Of a stretch of DNA of 9,849 bases, positions 1 to 6,161 are shown one piece after another. The number at the start of each line of letters is the position of its first letter. Position 1 is the first letter of the stretch. The stretch lies in contig SYAB01000210.1 in NCBI GenBank assembly GCA_005787665.1, positions 1-9,849 on the forward strand, read 5' to 3'. This DNA comes from Actinomycetota bacterium (GTDB lineage Bacteria > Actinomycetota > Actinomycetes > Mycobacteriales > Mycobacteriaceae). Position numbers and translations under genes: made by a program. Under the pieces are notes generated by a model that was not told where the DNA came from, ran no database searches, and worked only from the letters and a program-made list of their open reading frames with translations.

Positions 1-46
1 CCGACGAACGCCTCAGTACCGACGAACGCCTCAGTACCGACGAACG
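1..46. repeat. 18-bp tandem repeat covering the 3' end and stop codon of ripC
   Basis: The unit CCGACGAACGCCTCAGTA occurs at 1-18 and 19-36, and its first ten bases recur at 37-46. On the minus strand each unit reads Val-Arg-Arg-Tyr-stop-Gly in the ripC frame. The final codons of the hydrolase and its TGA stop are therefore duplicated in frame. The unit length is six codons. The array touches the window edge, so its true copy number cannot be seen. An assembly artefact at this edge is also possible. Confidence 0.9.
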
Positions 47-1140
47 TTGTAGATCGGGGCGCTATGGACCGACTCAACCCGCACCGGAATGCCGTAGGTG
101 GAGGCGTGCACCATCATCCCGTCGCCGATGTAGATCCCAACATGTGAGGCATCGGAGTATTGGGTGACGACATCGCCGGGCTGCATCTGGTCGACGGAGA
201 CCGGCTGGCCGCCGGCAGCGAGCGCGTAGCTGGAGTGCGGCAGGAAAACCCCGGCCCGTTGGAAGGACCACATCACCAGGCCGGAGCAGTCGAATCCACC
301 CGGCGCGCCGCCGCCCCAAACGTAGGGGTCTCCGAGGCGGCTCAGGGCTGCCTGTACCGCGATGGCGCCGGCTCCACTGCCCCCACCGCCGGGCATCGGC
401 CGCGCGGCGAGTGCAGCGATGTCGCTGGAGGGCGCCGCCTCGGGTGCGGGCGCACCCGGGAGAGCGGCCGCCGGCGGCGCGGCGGGTGCGGCCAGGATGG
501 CCTGCTGGGCCGGTGTGAGCAGGGCGTAACGGGCTTTCACCACAGCGATCTGCGCCTGCAGTTCGGATTGTTTCCGCTGCAGGTCGGCCCGGACGGCGGC
601 GGCCTCGTCGGCGGCGGCCTTGGCGTCGGCGGCGGACTTGGCCGAGGCGGCTTCCACGACCACGGCCTCCTGGCCGACCCGGCGGAAGTTCGCCATCTGG
701 GCGGCCATCTCGATCCCCATCACCCGCTGTACCGACATCTTGTCGATCAGGCCCTGCGGTGACGCGGCGGTCAGGATGGCGTTGACACCGTCGGTGCGCC
801 CGCCCATGTAGACCGATGCGGCCAGCTTGTCCACGGAGAGCTGGTAGCCGGCCAGCTGAGCCCTGGCGGCCTCCAGCGCCGCGGTGTCGTCGGCATGCTT
901 CTGATCTGCCGCAGCCTGGAGCTGGACCTTCTGATCAAGGTCGAGTTGCGCGGAATGCATGGACTCGGTGAGCTGCTCGGCCTGCCGGGACAATTCGGTG
1001 ATCTTGGCCAACGCGTCCTCGGCCGGATCGGCGATCGCGGCGGTGGTCAAGAGGCTGGTGATCGCGGTGATGGCGGCGACGACGCCGATGAGCGACTTTC
1101 GAGTGACCAACTGAGCGAGAGAAGTGCGGTCAAACTTCAA
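31..1140 (-). CDS. ripC: RipC-like secreted NlpC/P60 peptidoglycan endopeptidase
   Basis: This is a predicted cell-wall hydrolase that cuts stem-peptide bonds in peptidoglycan outside the membrane. Starting at TTG 1140 it has 369 residues. Residues 16-37 are hydrophobic and end in an Ala-Ile-Ala signal-peptidase-like site before DPAED. Residues about 38-214 are Ala/Gln/Glu-rich helices that look like a coiled coil. An Ala/Pro/Gly linker follows, and the NlpC/P60 domain covers about 258-369. The catalytic Cys is C285 (in DCSGL), with His residues at H333 (SHVGIYIG) and H345 (VHAST). Gene order and sequence match M. tuberculosis Rv2190c (RipC), a family reported to be activated by FtsEX through the coiled coil. 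The frame is open up to 1284, but I prefer TTG 1140. AAAGGA lies 9 nt before it, it gives a clean signal peptide, and a good promoter lies inside the longer ORF. The 3' end is tandemly duplicated. Confidence 0.9.
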   Translation of the reverse strand: MKFDRTSLAQLVTRKSLIGVVAAITAITSLLTTAAIADPAEDALAKITELSRQAEQLTESMHSAQLDLDQKVQLQAAADQKHADDTAALEAARAQLAGYQLSVDKLAASVYMGGRTDGVNAILTAASPQGLIDKMSVQRVMGIEMAAQMANFRRVGQEAVVVEAASAKSAADAKAAADEAAAVRADLQRKQSELQAQIAVVKARYALLTPAQQAILAAPAAPPAAALPGAPAPEAAPSSDIAALAARPMPGGGGSGAGAIAVQAALSRLGDPYVWGGGAPGGFDCSGLVMWSFQRAGVFLPHSSYALAAGGQPVSVDQMQPGDVVTQYSDASHVGIYIGDGMMVHASTYGIPVRVESVHSAPIYNVRRY

Positions 1141-1149
1141 GATTTCGCA

Positions 1150-1155
1150 TCCTTT
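1150..1155 (-). promoter_or_regulatory. Ribosome binding site that sets the ripC start
   Basis: AAAGGA on the minus strand lies 9 nt before TTG 1140. No comparable site precedes the upstream in-frame starts between 1141 and 1284, so this site favours the 369-residue form. Confidence 0.6.
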
Positions 1156-1210
1156 GACTGCTGCCGACTCAACCCGTCGATCTGCTTTCGATGTGCCGTA
1201 GGTCTCAAAT

Positions 1211-1239
1211 AGGTTACGAAACGGCATCGGCTTTGTCCA
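1211..1239 (-). promoter_or_regulatory. SigA-type promoter for ripC
   Basis: On the minus strand, TGGACA (1239-1234, one mismatch to TTGACA) is followed after 17 nt by TAACCT (1216-1211, fitting TAnnnT). Transcription would begin near 1204, giving a leader of about 64 nt before TTG 1140. A GTAAC pentamer (minus strand 1217-1213) overlaps the -10 box. It resembles one half of the GTAAC-type sites described for the regulator MtrA, but no second half-site is obvious. The rest of the 174-bp gap between ripC and the small gene shows only short GC-rich hairpins. Confidence 0.5.
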
Positions 1240-1314
1240 ACGGGGGGCGAAGGAAAAGCGAGAAACTTGCGCCCCTCTGGTCACACCGAGACCGGCTCGG
1301 CCGGGCCGTCCAAC

Positions 1315-1545
1315 TCAGCCGGCCAGCCCGGACGTCCCGTCCCGGCGAATCGGAACCAGCCGTAGCCGTGGCGCGAGACCCACATCCGCAAGCACCTCCA
1401 GCGCTGCCCGTTCATCCTGCAGCAACGTCTCGGGAACGCCCAGCAGCACGCTGACCACACAGTCCCGGCAACCCGGACCACGTACCGCGCATTCGTCGCA
1501 GTCGATCGTGACCGGCTCACCCGCCGTCGAGTCGAGATCTCCCAT
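1315..1545 (-). CDS. Small CxxC-x6-CxxC protein of unknown function
   Basis: The product has 76 residues. The start at ATG 1545 is well supported, because AAGGAGG lies 8 nt upstream, whereas the in-frame extension to 1656 has no such site. Residues 16-29 hold two CxxC pairs (C16/C19 and C26/C29) separated by six residues, a spacing typical of a small zinc- or iron-sulphur-binding knuckle. The C-terminal half (about 33-65) looks helical, with an acidic stretch followed by a basic, Leu/Arg-rich end. There is no signal peptide or membrane segment, so it is probably cytoplasmic. I recall similar short proteins annotated as hypothetical in actinobacteria, but I know no function. Its promoter matches the RecA-independent DNA-damage motif, and it diverges from a repair-type nuclease, so a role in the damage response is a reasonable inference. 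Nothing in the protein itself shows this. Confidence 0.8.
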   Translation of the reverse strand: MGDLDSTAGEPVTIDCDECAVRGPGCRDCVVSVLLGVPETLLQDERAALEVLADVGLAPRLRLVPIRRDGTSGLAG

Positions 1546-1553
1546 AACGCTCT

Positions 1554-1560
1554 CCTCCTT
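1554..1560 (-). promoter_or_regulatory. Strong Shine-Dalgarno site of the small CxxC gene
   Basis: AAGGAGG on the minus strand lies 8 nt before ATG 1545. It is a near-perfect anti-16S match and fixes the start of the 76-residue protein. Confidence 0.85.
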
Positions 1561-1591
1561 GCACCCACCCGGCTCCGGGTGACTGGAGCGA

Positions 1592-1614
1592 ACCCTAGAA
1601 GGACCCACCGACAA
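1592..1614 (-). promoter_or_regulatory. RecA-NDp / PafBC-type DNA-damage promoter for the small CxxC gene
   Basis: On the minus strand TTGTCGGTG (1614-1606) is followed after exactly 8 nt by TAGGGT (1597-1592). This is a full match to TTGTCRGTG-N8-TANNNT, the motif of RecA-independent DNA-damage promoters in mycobacteria, later assigned to the PafBC activator. Transcription would begin near 1585, giving a leader of about 40 nt with a strong Shine-Dalgarno site. The upstream half lies partly within a perfect inverted repeat, CCGACA-ACC-TGTCGG (1608-1622). Confidence 0.75.
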
Positions 1615-1657
1615 CCTGTCGGGCACGAACGAACACATCCGGCGCGGCGAACGCACC

Positions 1658-1680
1658 GTGTCGGTGGGGGTGCCTAGCGT
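1658..1680 (+). promoter_or_regulatory. RecA-NDp / PafBC-type DNA-damage promoter for the DnaQ-GIY-YIG nuclease
   Basis: GTGTCGGTG (1658-1666, eight of nine matches to TTGTCRGTG) is followed after exactly 8 nt by TAGCGT (1675-1680, fitting TANNNT). The -10 box ends 8 nt before the GTG start at 1689, so the transcript should begin at or within about two bases of the start codon. That implies a leaderless mRNA. The same motif lies on the opposite strand at 1592-1614, which makes this a divergent damage-promoter pair. Confidence 0.7.
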
Positions 1681-1688
1681 CGGTCACC

Positions 1689-3596
1689 GTGGACGGCCCC
1701 GGCAGTGAACCGCAACTGAGCTTCTCGTTCCGCGACGCCGACCTCTCCGAAGCAACCGCACTGGGGGCCGCCGCCGACACCGCACTGCGCCAGACCACCT
1801 TCGTCGTCGTCGACCTCGAGACCACCGGCGGTCGTGCCCGGCCCGGCGCCGACGGCCTCGGGGATGCCATCACCGAGATCGGCGCGGTCAAGGTGCGGGG
1901 CGGCGAGATCATCGGGGAGTTCGCCACCCTGGTCGACCCCGGCCGTGCCATCCCGCCCAAGATCGTGGAACTCACCGGCATCACCACCGCCATGGTGCGC
2001 GACGCTCCTCCGATCACCACGGTGCTTCCGATGTTCCTCGAATTCGCCCACGGGTCGGTGCTGGTCGCCCACAACGCCGGCTTCGACATCGGGTTCCTCG
2101 CCGCCGCCGCCGCGCAGTGCCGGATCGACTGGCCCCGTCCGCCGGTGGTGTGCACGGTCCGGTTGGCCCGCCGGGTGCTCAGCCGCGAGGAGGCGCCCAG
2201 CGTGCGGCTGTCCGCCCTGGCACGGCTGATCGGCGCCGCGACACAGCCCACCCACCGCGCGCTCGATGACGCCCGGGCCACCGTCGAGGTGCTGCACGCC
2301 CTCATCGAACGGGTCGGCAACCAAGGGGTGCGAACACTCGGGGACCTGATGTCCTACCGACTCAGCGGCGGCCGCAATACCGGCCCCAACGGCGGTCAGG
2401 GCATTCGCGCGAAGCGTTCCCTGGCCCGTGGGCTGCCGCACCGGCCCGGGGTCTATCTCTTCCGCGGGCCGTCGTCCGAGGTCCTCTACGTGGGAACCAC
2501 CGGCAACCTGCACCGGAGGGTCGGCCAGTACTTCACCGGCGGCGATCCCCGGGGCCGGATCAACGAGATGGTCGCCCTGGCCACCGGGGTCGACCACGTC
2601 GAGTGCGCCCACCCACTGGAGGCCGGCGTGCGCGAGCTACGCCTGCTGGCCGCCCACGCCCCGCCCTACAACCGGCGGTCCCGCTTCCCGCACCGGTGGT
2701 GGTGGGTGGTGCTCACCGACGAACCCTTCCCACGGCTGTCGGTGGTTCGCGAACCGCGCCGCCCGCGCGCCGTCGGCCCGTTCCGGTCGCGGGCAGACGC
2801 GGTCGACGCCGCCGGGGTGATCGCCCAGTTCACCGGGGTGCGAACCTGCACCAGCCGGATCGGCAAGGGGGGCGAACACGGCCCGGCGTGCCCAGCGCGG
2901 GAGGTTTCGCCGTGCCCGGCCGGGCGCGGCCTCGACGCCGCACGGTACGCCGAGGCGCCGAACCGGGCCGCGGACCTGATCGACGGGCTCGACGACGCCG
3001 CACTGTCGGCAGCCGTCCAGCGGGTCGCCGACCTGGCCGGGCGCACCCGGTACGAGAGCGCGGCCCGGTTGCGAGACCTGACCGCCTCGACCGTGGAGGT
3101 GCTCTGGCGCGGCCAACGGCTGGGTGCCCTGGCCGCGGTCGAGGAACTGGTCGCGGCCGCGCCCGACGACGCCGGCGGCTGGCACCTGACGGTGGTGCGC
3201 TACGGACAACTCGCCGCCGCCGGCCGTGCCCGCCAAGGGGTACCGCCGATGCCGGTGGTCGACGCTCTCCGCGGCGGCGCTCAGGTAGTGCTGCCGCGAC
3301 CCGCCCCGCTGGGCGGCGCACTGGTCGAGGAAACCTCGCTGATCGCCCGTTGGCTCAACCAAACCGGAGTCCGGATCGTTTGCAGTACAGGAGTTTTCGC
3401 TTCGCCGCACCGCTCCGCCGGCCGTTGGCTGCACTGGGCGGCCGCCGCGCGTTCAGCGCGGCACGCCGCCTCAGAGTTGTTGGGTGAAGCGCACCCAGCG
3501 GTCCAGGAGACGTTGCGCGGCCCCGGAGTCGATCGCCTCGGCGGCCCGGCTCAGCCCGTCCTCCCAGGACGGCAGCCATTCGGCATGACTGGATAA
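1689..3596 (+). CDS. DnaQ-type exonuclease fused to a UvrC/Cho-like GIY-YIG nuclease
   Basis: This 635-residue fusion is probably a DNA repair nuclease and corresponds to M. tuberculosis Rv2191 by position and length. Residues about 36-210 form a DEDDh 3'-5' exonuclease with D42, E44, D133, H189 and D194 (the HRALDD box). Residues about 248-330 form a GIY-YIG domain: GVYLF 254-258, LYVGT 266-270, R276/R277, acidic candidates E311 and E316, and a terminal YN at 327-328. C387, C401 and C409 match three of the four UvrC iron-sulphur ligands. A UVR-like helix pair follows at about 443-473. The RNase H-like nuclease and helix-hairpin-helix of full UvrC are absent, so it should make one of the two UvrC incisions at most, as Cho does. 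Its GTG start has no Shine-Dalgarno site and lies just downstream of a damage-type -10 box. Its last 126 bp overlap trpD tail to tail. Confidence 0.9.
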   Translation: MDGPGSEPQLSFSFRDADLSEATALGAAADTALRQTTFVVVDLETTGGRARPGADGLGDAITEIGAVKVRGGEIIGEFATLVDPGRAIPPKIVELTGITTAMVRDAPPITTVLPMFLEFAHGSVLVAHNAGFDIGFLAAAAAQCRIDWPRPPVVCTVRLARRVLSREEAPSVRLSALARLIGAATQPTHRALDDARATVEVLHALIERVGNQGVRTLGDLMSYRLSGGRNTGPNGGQGIRAKRSLARGLPHRPGVYLFRGPSSEVLYVGTTGNLHRRVGQYFTGGDPRGRINEMVALATGVDHVECAHPLEAGVRELRLLAAHAPPYNRRSRFPHRWWWVVLTDEPFPRLSVVREPRRPRAVGPFRSRADAVDAAGVIAQFTGVRTCTSRIGKGGEHGPACPAREVSPCPAGRGLDAARYAEAPNRAADLIDGLDDAALSAAVQRVADLAGRTRYESAARLRDLTASTVEVLWRGQRLGALAAVEELVAAAPDDAGGWHLTVVRYGQLAAAGRARQGVPPMPVVDALRGGAQVVLPRPAPLGGALVEETSLIARWLNQTGVRIVCSTGVFASPHRSAGRWLHWAAAARSARHAASELLGEAHPAVQETLRGPGVDRLGGPAQPVLPGRQPFGMTG

Positions 3597-4589
3597 CCCC
3601 GCATGGGCGACCATCGCCCCCGCCGCGTTGAGCACGACCGCATCGCGCACCGCCCCGGTCGAACCGGCGAAGACCTCGCGGGCCTCGGTGGCGTTGGTCT
3701 CGGCATCCCCGCCGACGAGCTCGTCGATGCGGGCCCGGGGGAATCCGAACCCCAGCGGATCGAAGGTCAGCGTGTCGACGGTGCCGGCCTGCACCCGCCA
3801 GATGGTGCTGGTCGTCGTCGTCGTCAGCTCGTCGAGACCGTCGTCCCCGTGCACCACCAGGACGCTGGATCGCCGGGCCGCGAACACCCCGGCCATCACT
3901 TCGGCCAGGTCGGCGAAGGCGCAACCGATCAGACCGGCCCGCGGGCGCGCCGGATTGGTCAGGGGCCCGAGCACATTGAAGACCGTCGGAACGCCGATCT
4001 CGCGGCGGGGCGGCCCGGCGTATCTGAACGACGGGTGGAACACCGGCGCGAAGCAGAACCCGATACCCACCTCGGCCACACACCGGGCCACATCCGCGGG
4101 ACCCAGGTCGATCCGCAACCCCAGGGCCTCGAGCATGTCCGCGCCACCGCTGCGCGAGGAGGCCGCCCGGTTACCGTGCTTGACCACCGGCACACCGGCG
4201 GCCGCCACCACGATCGCGGCCATAGTCGAGAGGTTCACCGTGTTCGACCGGTCACCGCCGGTGCCGACGATATCGACGGTGTCGGTGCCGATCACCTCGG
4301 TCGGCACCCGCAGCGCGTAGCTCAGCATCGTGTCGGCCAGTTCCCGCACCTCGGCGGCCGTCGGGCGTTTCATCTTCATCGACACGCCGAAGGCGGCGAT
4401 CTGGGCCGGCGTCGCGGCCCCCGCCATGATCTGGTCCATCGCCCACGCGGCCTCCCCCGGCGCCAGTTCCGTTCCAGCCGTCAAACGGCCCAGGACCTGC
4501 GGCCATGATGGGCCAGGGGTTACTTCGGAAGGGTCGTTACCGGGGGTTGTCACACCCCCGATCGTCGCATGGGAGGAGCCGGCCACCAA
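3471..4589 (-). CDS. trpD: Anthranilate phosphoribosyltransferase
   Basis: TrpD transfers phosphoribose from PRPP to anthranilate, the second committed step of tryptophan synthesis, in the cytoplasm. The 372-residue reading matches the mycobacterial family length (about 370). Visible motifs are the PRPP loop GTGGD at 109-113, NTVNLST at 116-122, KHGNR at 137-141, [18 protein letters not shown] from 196 and the metal-binding D253/E254. The residue after GTGGD is Arg, where E. coli has Gly; I believe Arg occurs in other actinobacterial TrpD proteins. A poly-Thr run (256-260) comes from a (GTC)5 tract at 3811-3825 on the plus strand. The start is uncertain. TTG 4589 is the longest reading and GTG 4586 follows directly. 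GTG 4553 would give 360 residues. None has a convincing Shine-Dalgarno site, and the first 25 or so residues are variable in the family. The 3' end overlaps the nuclease gene. No other trp gene is nearby. Confidence 0.95.
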   Translation of the reverse strand: MVAGSSHATIGGVTTPGNDPSEVTPGPSWPQVLGRLTAGTELAPGEAAWAMDQIMAGAATPAQIAAFGVSMKMKRPTAAEVRELADTMLSYALRVPTEVIGTDTVDIVGTGGDRSNTVNLSTMAAIVVAAAGVPVVKHGNRAASSRSGGADMLEALGLRIDLGPADVARCVAEVGIGFCFAPVFHPSFRYAGPPRREIGVPTVFNVLGPLTNPARPRAGLIGCAFADLAEVMAGVFAARRSSVLVVHGDDGLDELTTTTTSTIWRVQAGTVDTLTFDPLGFGFPRARIDELVGGDAETNATEAREVFAGSTGAVRDAVVLNAAGAMVAHAGLSSHAEWLPSWEDGLSRAAEAIDSGAAQRLLDRWVRFTQQL

Positions 4590-4664
4590 CGGCGGTCAAC
4601 ACCCGGGGAAAAACTTGTTGTGACCAATTCGGCCCCTGGCTGTACCTCAACAACTACAAAGCGT

Positions 4665-4670
4665 CATACT
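4665..4670 (+). promoter_or_regulatory. Possible -10 box for a leaderless ctaE-qcrCAB transcript
   Basis: CATACT (four of six matches to TATAAT) ends 8 nt before the GTG start of ctaE, and no Shine-Dalgarno site precedes that GTG. Both facts fit a leaderless mRNA. The -35 region is poor (TGTACC at 4641-4646). An alternative, TTGTGA at 4618-4623 with a weak -10 at 4641-4646, would give a leader of about 25 nt. The 88-bp divergent gap also has to hold any trpD promoter, and I see no clear one. Confidence 0.35.
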
Positions 4671-4677
4671 TCTCCCT

Positions 4678-5289
4678 GTGACGAGTGCTGTAGGTACCTC
4701 CGGAACCGCCATAACGTCGCGGGTGCATTCGCTGAACCGGCCGAATATGGTCAGTGTCGGCACCATCGTGTGGCTTTCCAGCGAGCTGATGTTCTTTGCT
4801 GGGCTGTTCGCGATGTACTTCACCGCGAGAGCCCAGGCCGGCGGGGTCTGGCCCCCGCCCCCGACCGAACTGAACCTCTACCAGGCCGTGCCGGTGACGC
4901 TGGTGCTCATCGCATCGTCCTTCACCTGCCAGATGGGCGTCTTCGCGGCCGAGCGCGGTGACGTGTTCGGCCTGCGCCGGTGGTACACCGTCACCCTGCT
5001 CATGGGCCTGTTCTTCGTGCTCGGTCAGGGCTACGAGTACTACCACCTGGTCAAGGAGGGCACGACCATCGCCTCCAGCGCCTACGGCAGCGTTTTCTAC
5101 ATGACCACCGGCTTCCACGGGCTGCACGTCGTCGGTGGACTGATCGCCTTCGTGCTCCTGCTGCTGCGCACCAAGATGAGCAAGTTCACCCCGGCCCAGG
5201 CGACCGCGGCGATCGTGGTGTCCTACTACTGGCACTTCGTCGACATCGTCTTGATCGCCCTGTTCGCGACGATCTACGTCATCCGTTGA
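4678..5289 (+). CDS. ctaE: Cytochrome c oxidase (aa3-type) subunit III
   Basis: Subunit III of the haem-copper oxidase lies in the cytoplasmic membrane and supports the catalytic core formed by CtaD and CtaC. The 203-residue length and sequence match mycobacterial CtaE over the whole protein, including the N-terminus, which supports GTG 4678 as the start. Hydrophobic segments lie near residues 25-46, 65-87, 100-120, 138-162 and 180-201, giving the five-helix actinobacterial form that lacks the first two helices of larger subunit III proteins. GFHGLHV (about 142-148) and YYWHFVDIV (near 182-190) are family motifs. It is the first gene of the operon, and its TGA overlaps the qcrC ATG by one base (TGATG), so the two are probably translationally coupled. 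The catalytic subunits are not in the window. Confidence 0.97.
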   Translation: MTSAVGTSGTAITSRVHSLNRPNMVSVGTIVWLSSELMFFAGLFAMYFTARAQAGGVWPPPPTELNLYQAVPVTLVLIASSFTCQMGVFAAERGDVFGLRRWYTVTLLMGLFFVLGQGYEYYHLVKEGTTIASSAYGSVFYMTTGFHGLHVVGGLIAFVLLLLRTKMSKFTPAQATAAIVVSYYWHFVDIVLIALFATIYVIR

Positions 5290-6161
5290 TGAGAAGGGGT
5301 TCGAGGTTCAGCGGTTCGGTGTTCAAGAACTCGATGTTCAAGAAGCGCTCCGGCCTGAGCGACAAGTCGCGGCGGCGACTGCATCGCCGGGTCACCGGGG
5401 CCTTCCTGCTGCTGTTCGGTCTGGCAGTGGCCGGCATCCTGGCCGCCACGCTCACCCCGAAGCCGCAGGTCGCGGTCGCCGACGAGTCCCAGTCGGCGCT
5501 GCTCCGCACCGGCCAGCAGTTGTATGAGACGGCGTGTGTCACCTGCCACGGGATCAACCTGCAGGGTGTCCAGGGCCGTGGACCCAGCCTGATCGGTGTC
5601 GGCGAGGCGGCAGTGTTCTTCCAGGTCAATACCGGCCGGATGCCGATGATGCGCAATGAGGCCCAAGCCATGCGCAAGGCACCCAACTTCGACCTGGCCC
5701 AGACCGACGCACTGGGCGCGTACGTGCAGAGCATGGGCGGCGGACCCCTGGTTCCCCGTGACGCCAACGGCCAGATCGCTGACAAGTCGTTGATCGGCAG
5801 TGATGTCGCCCGCGGTGGCGACCTGTTCCGGTTGAATTGCGCGTCCTGCCACAACTTCACCGGACGCGGCGGCGCGCTGTCGTCGGGCAAGTACGCACCC
5901 GGACTGGATCCGGCCACCCCGGCCCAGATCTACACCGCGATGGTCTCCGGACCGCAGAACATGCCGAAGTTCTCCGACCGGCAGCTCGGCCCGGAGGAGA
6001 AGAAGGACATCATCGCCTATGTCCGTTCGGCCTCGGACACGATGAACCCGGGTGGCTACGGCCTGGGTGGCTTCGGTCCCGCGCCGGAGGGCATGGTGAT
6101 CTTCATCATTGGAATGGTGGCCGCGATCGCGGTCGCGATGTGGATCGGGGCACGGTCATGA
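5289..6161 (+). CDS. qcrC: Cytochrome bcc complex dihaem cytochrome c subunit
   Basis: QcrC carries electrons from the Rieske protein directly to the aa3 oxidase, replacing a soluble cytochrome c in actinobacteria. The 290-residue form starts at ATG 5289, overlapping the ctaE stop. Residues about 37-56 form an N-terminal membrane anchor. Haem c sites are C83-V-T-C86-H87 and C184-A-S-C187-H188, and likely axial Met residues are M118 (GRMP) and M225 (NMP). A C-terminal membrane helix covers about 268-288. The N-terminus is a few residues longer than I recall for M. tuberculosis. It contains a short repeat ([10 protein letters not shown]) with in-frame GTG 5319 and ATG 5334, so ATG 5334 (275 residues) is an alternative start. 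Reading frames further upstream, within ctaE, are not part of the gene. A 4-bp ATGA overlap joins it to qcrA. Confidence 0.95.
   Translation: MRRGSRFSGSVFKNSMFKKRSGLSDKSRRRLHRRVTGAFLLLFGLAVAGILAATLTPKPQVAVADESQSALLRTGQQLYETACVTCHGINLQGVQGRGPSLIGVGEAAVFFQVNTGRMPMMRNEAQAMRKAPNFDLAQTDALGAYVQSMGGGPLVPRDANGQIADKSLIGSDVARGGDLFRLNCASCHNFTGRGGALSSGKYAPGLDPATPAQIYTAMVSGPQNMPKFSDRQLGPEEKKDIIAYVRSASDTMNPGGYGLGGFGPAPEGMVIFIIGMVAAIAVAMWIGARS

Noticed and set aside
1292..1304. CCGGC-TCG-GCCGG hairpin after the small CxxC gene as a terminator
   Set aside because: A 5-bp GC stem with a 3-nt loop and no T tract is expected by chance in this composition.
1546..1656. N-terminal extension of the small CxxC protein to 1656
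   Set aside because: It would run through the DNA-damage promoter, and it ignores the strong Shine-Dalgarno site placed for ATG 1545.
2637..3434. 265-residue minus-strand frame opposite the nuclease
   Set aside because: Its composition is typical of an antisense shadow, it has no recognisable motif, and it lies inside a clear nuclease gene.
3811..3825. (GTC)5 microsatellite in trpD
   Set aside because: It encodes a poly-Thr run that I recall from M. tuberculosis TrpD as well, so it looks like coding constraint and not a mobile or variable repeat.
3603..4508. 301-residue plus-strand frame opposite trpD
   Set aside because: It is His/Arg/Gly-rich shadow coding opposite a well-conserved enzyme.
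4619..4634. Possible CRP site (TGTGA half-site) upstream of ctaE
   Set aside because: The second half-site TCACA is absent at the required spacing, so a lone TGTGA is not enough.
4980..5288. Upstream extension of the qcrC frame inside ctaE
   Set aside because: The translation is Arg/His-rich and unlike QcrC. The real start lies at or after ATG 5289, at the ctaE stop.
5837..6157. Upstream extension of the qcrA frame inside qcrC
   Set aside because: It is out-of-frame translation of qcrC. The ATGA overlap at 6158 is the start.
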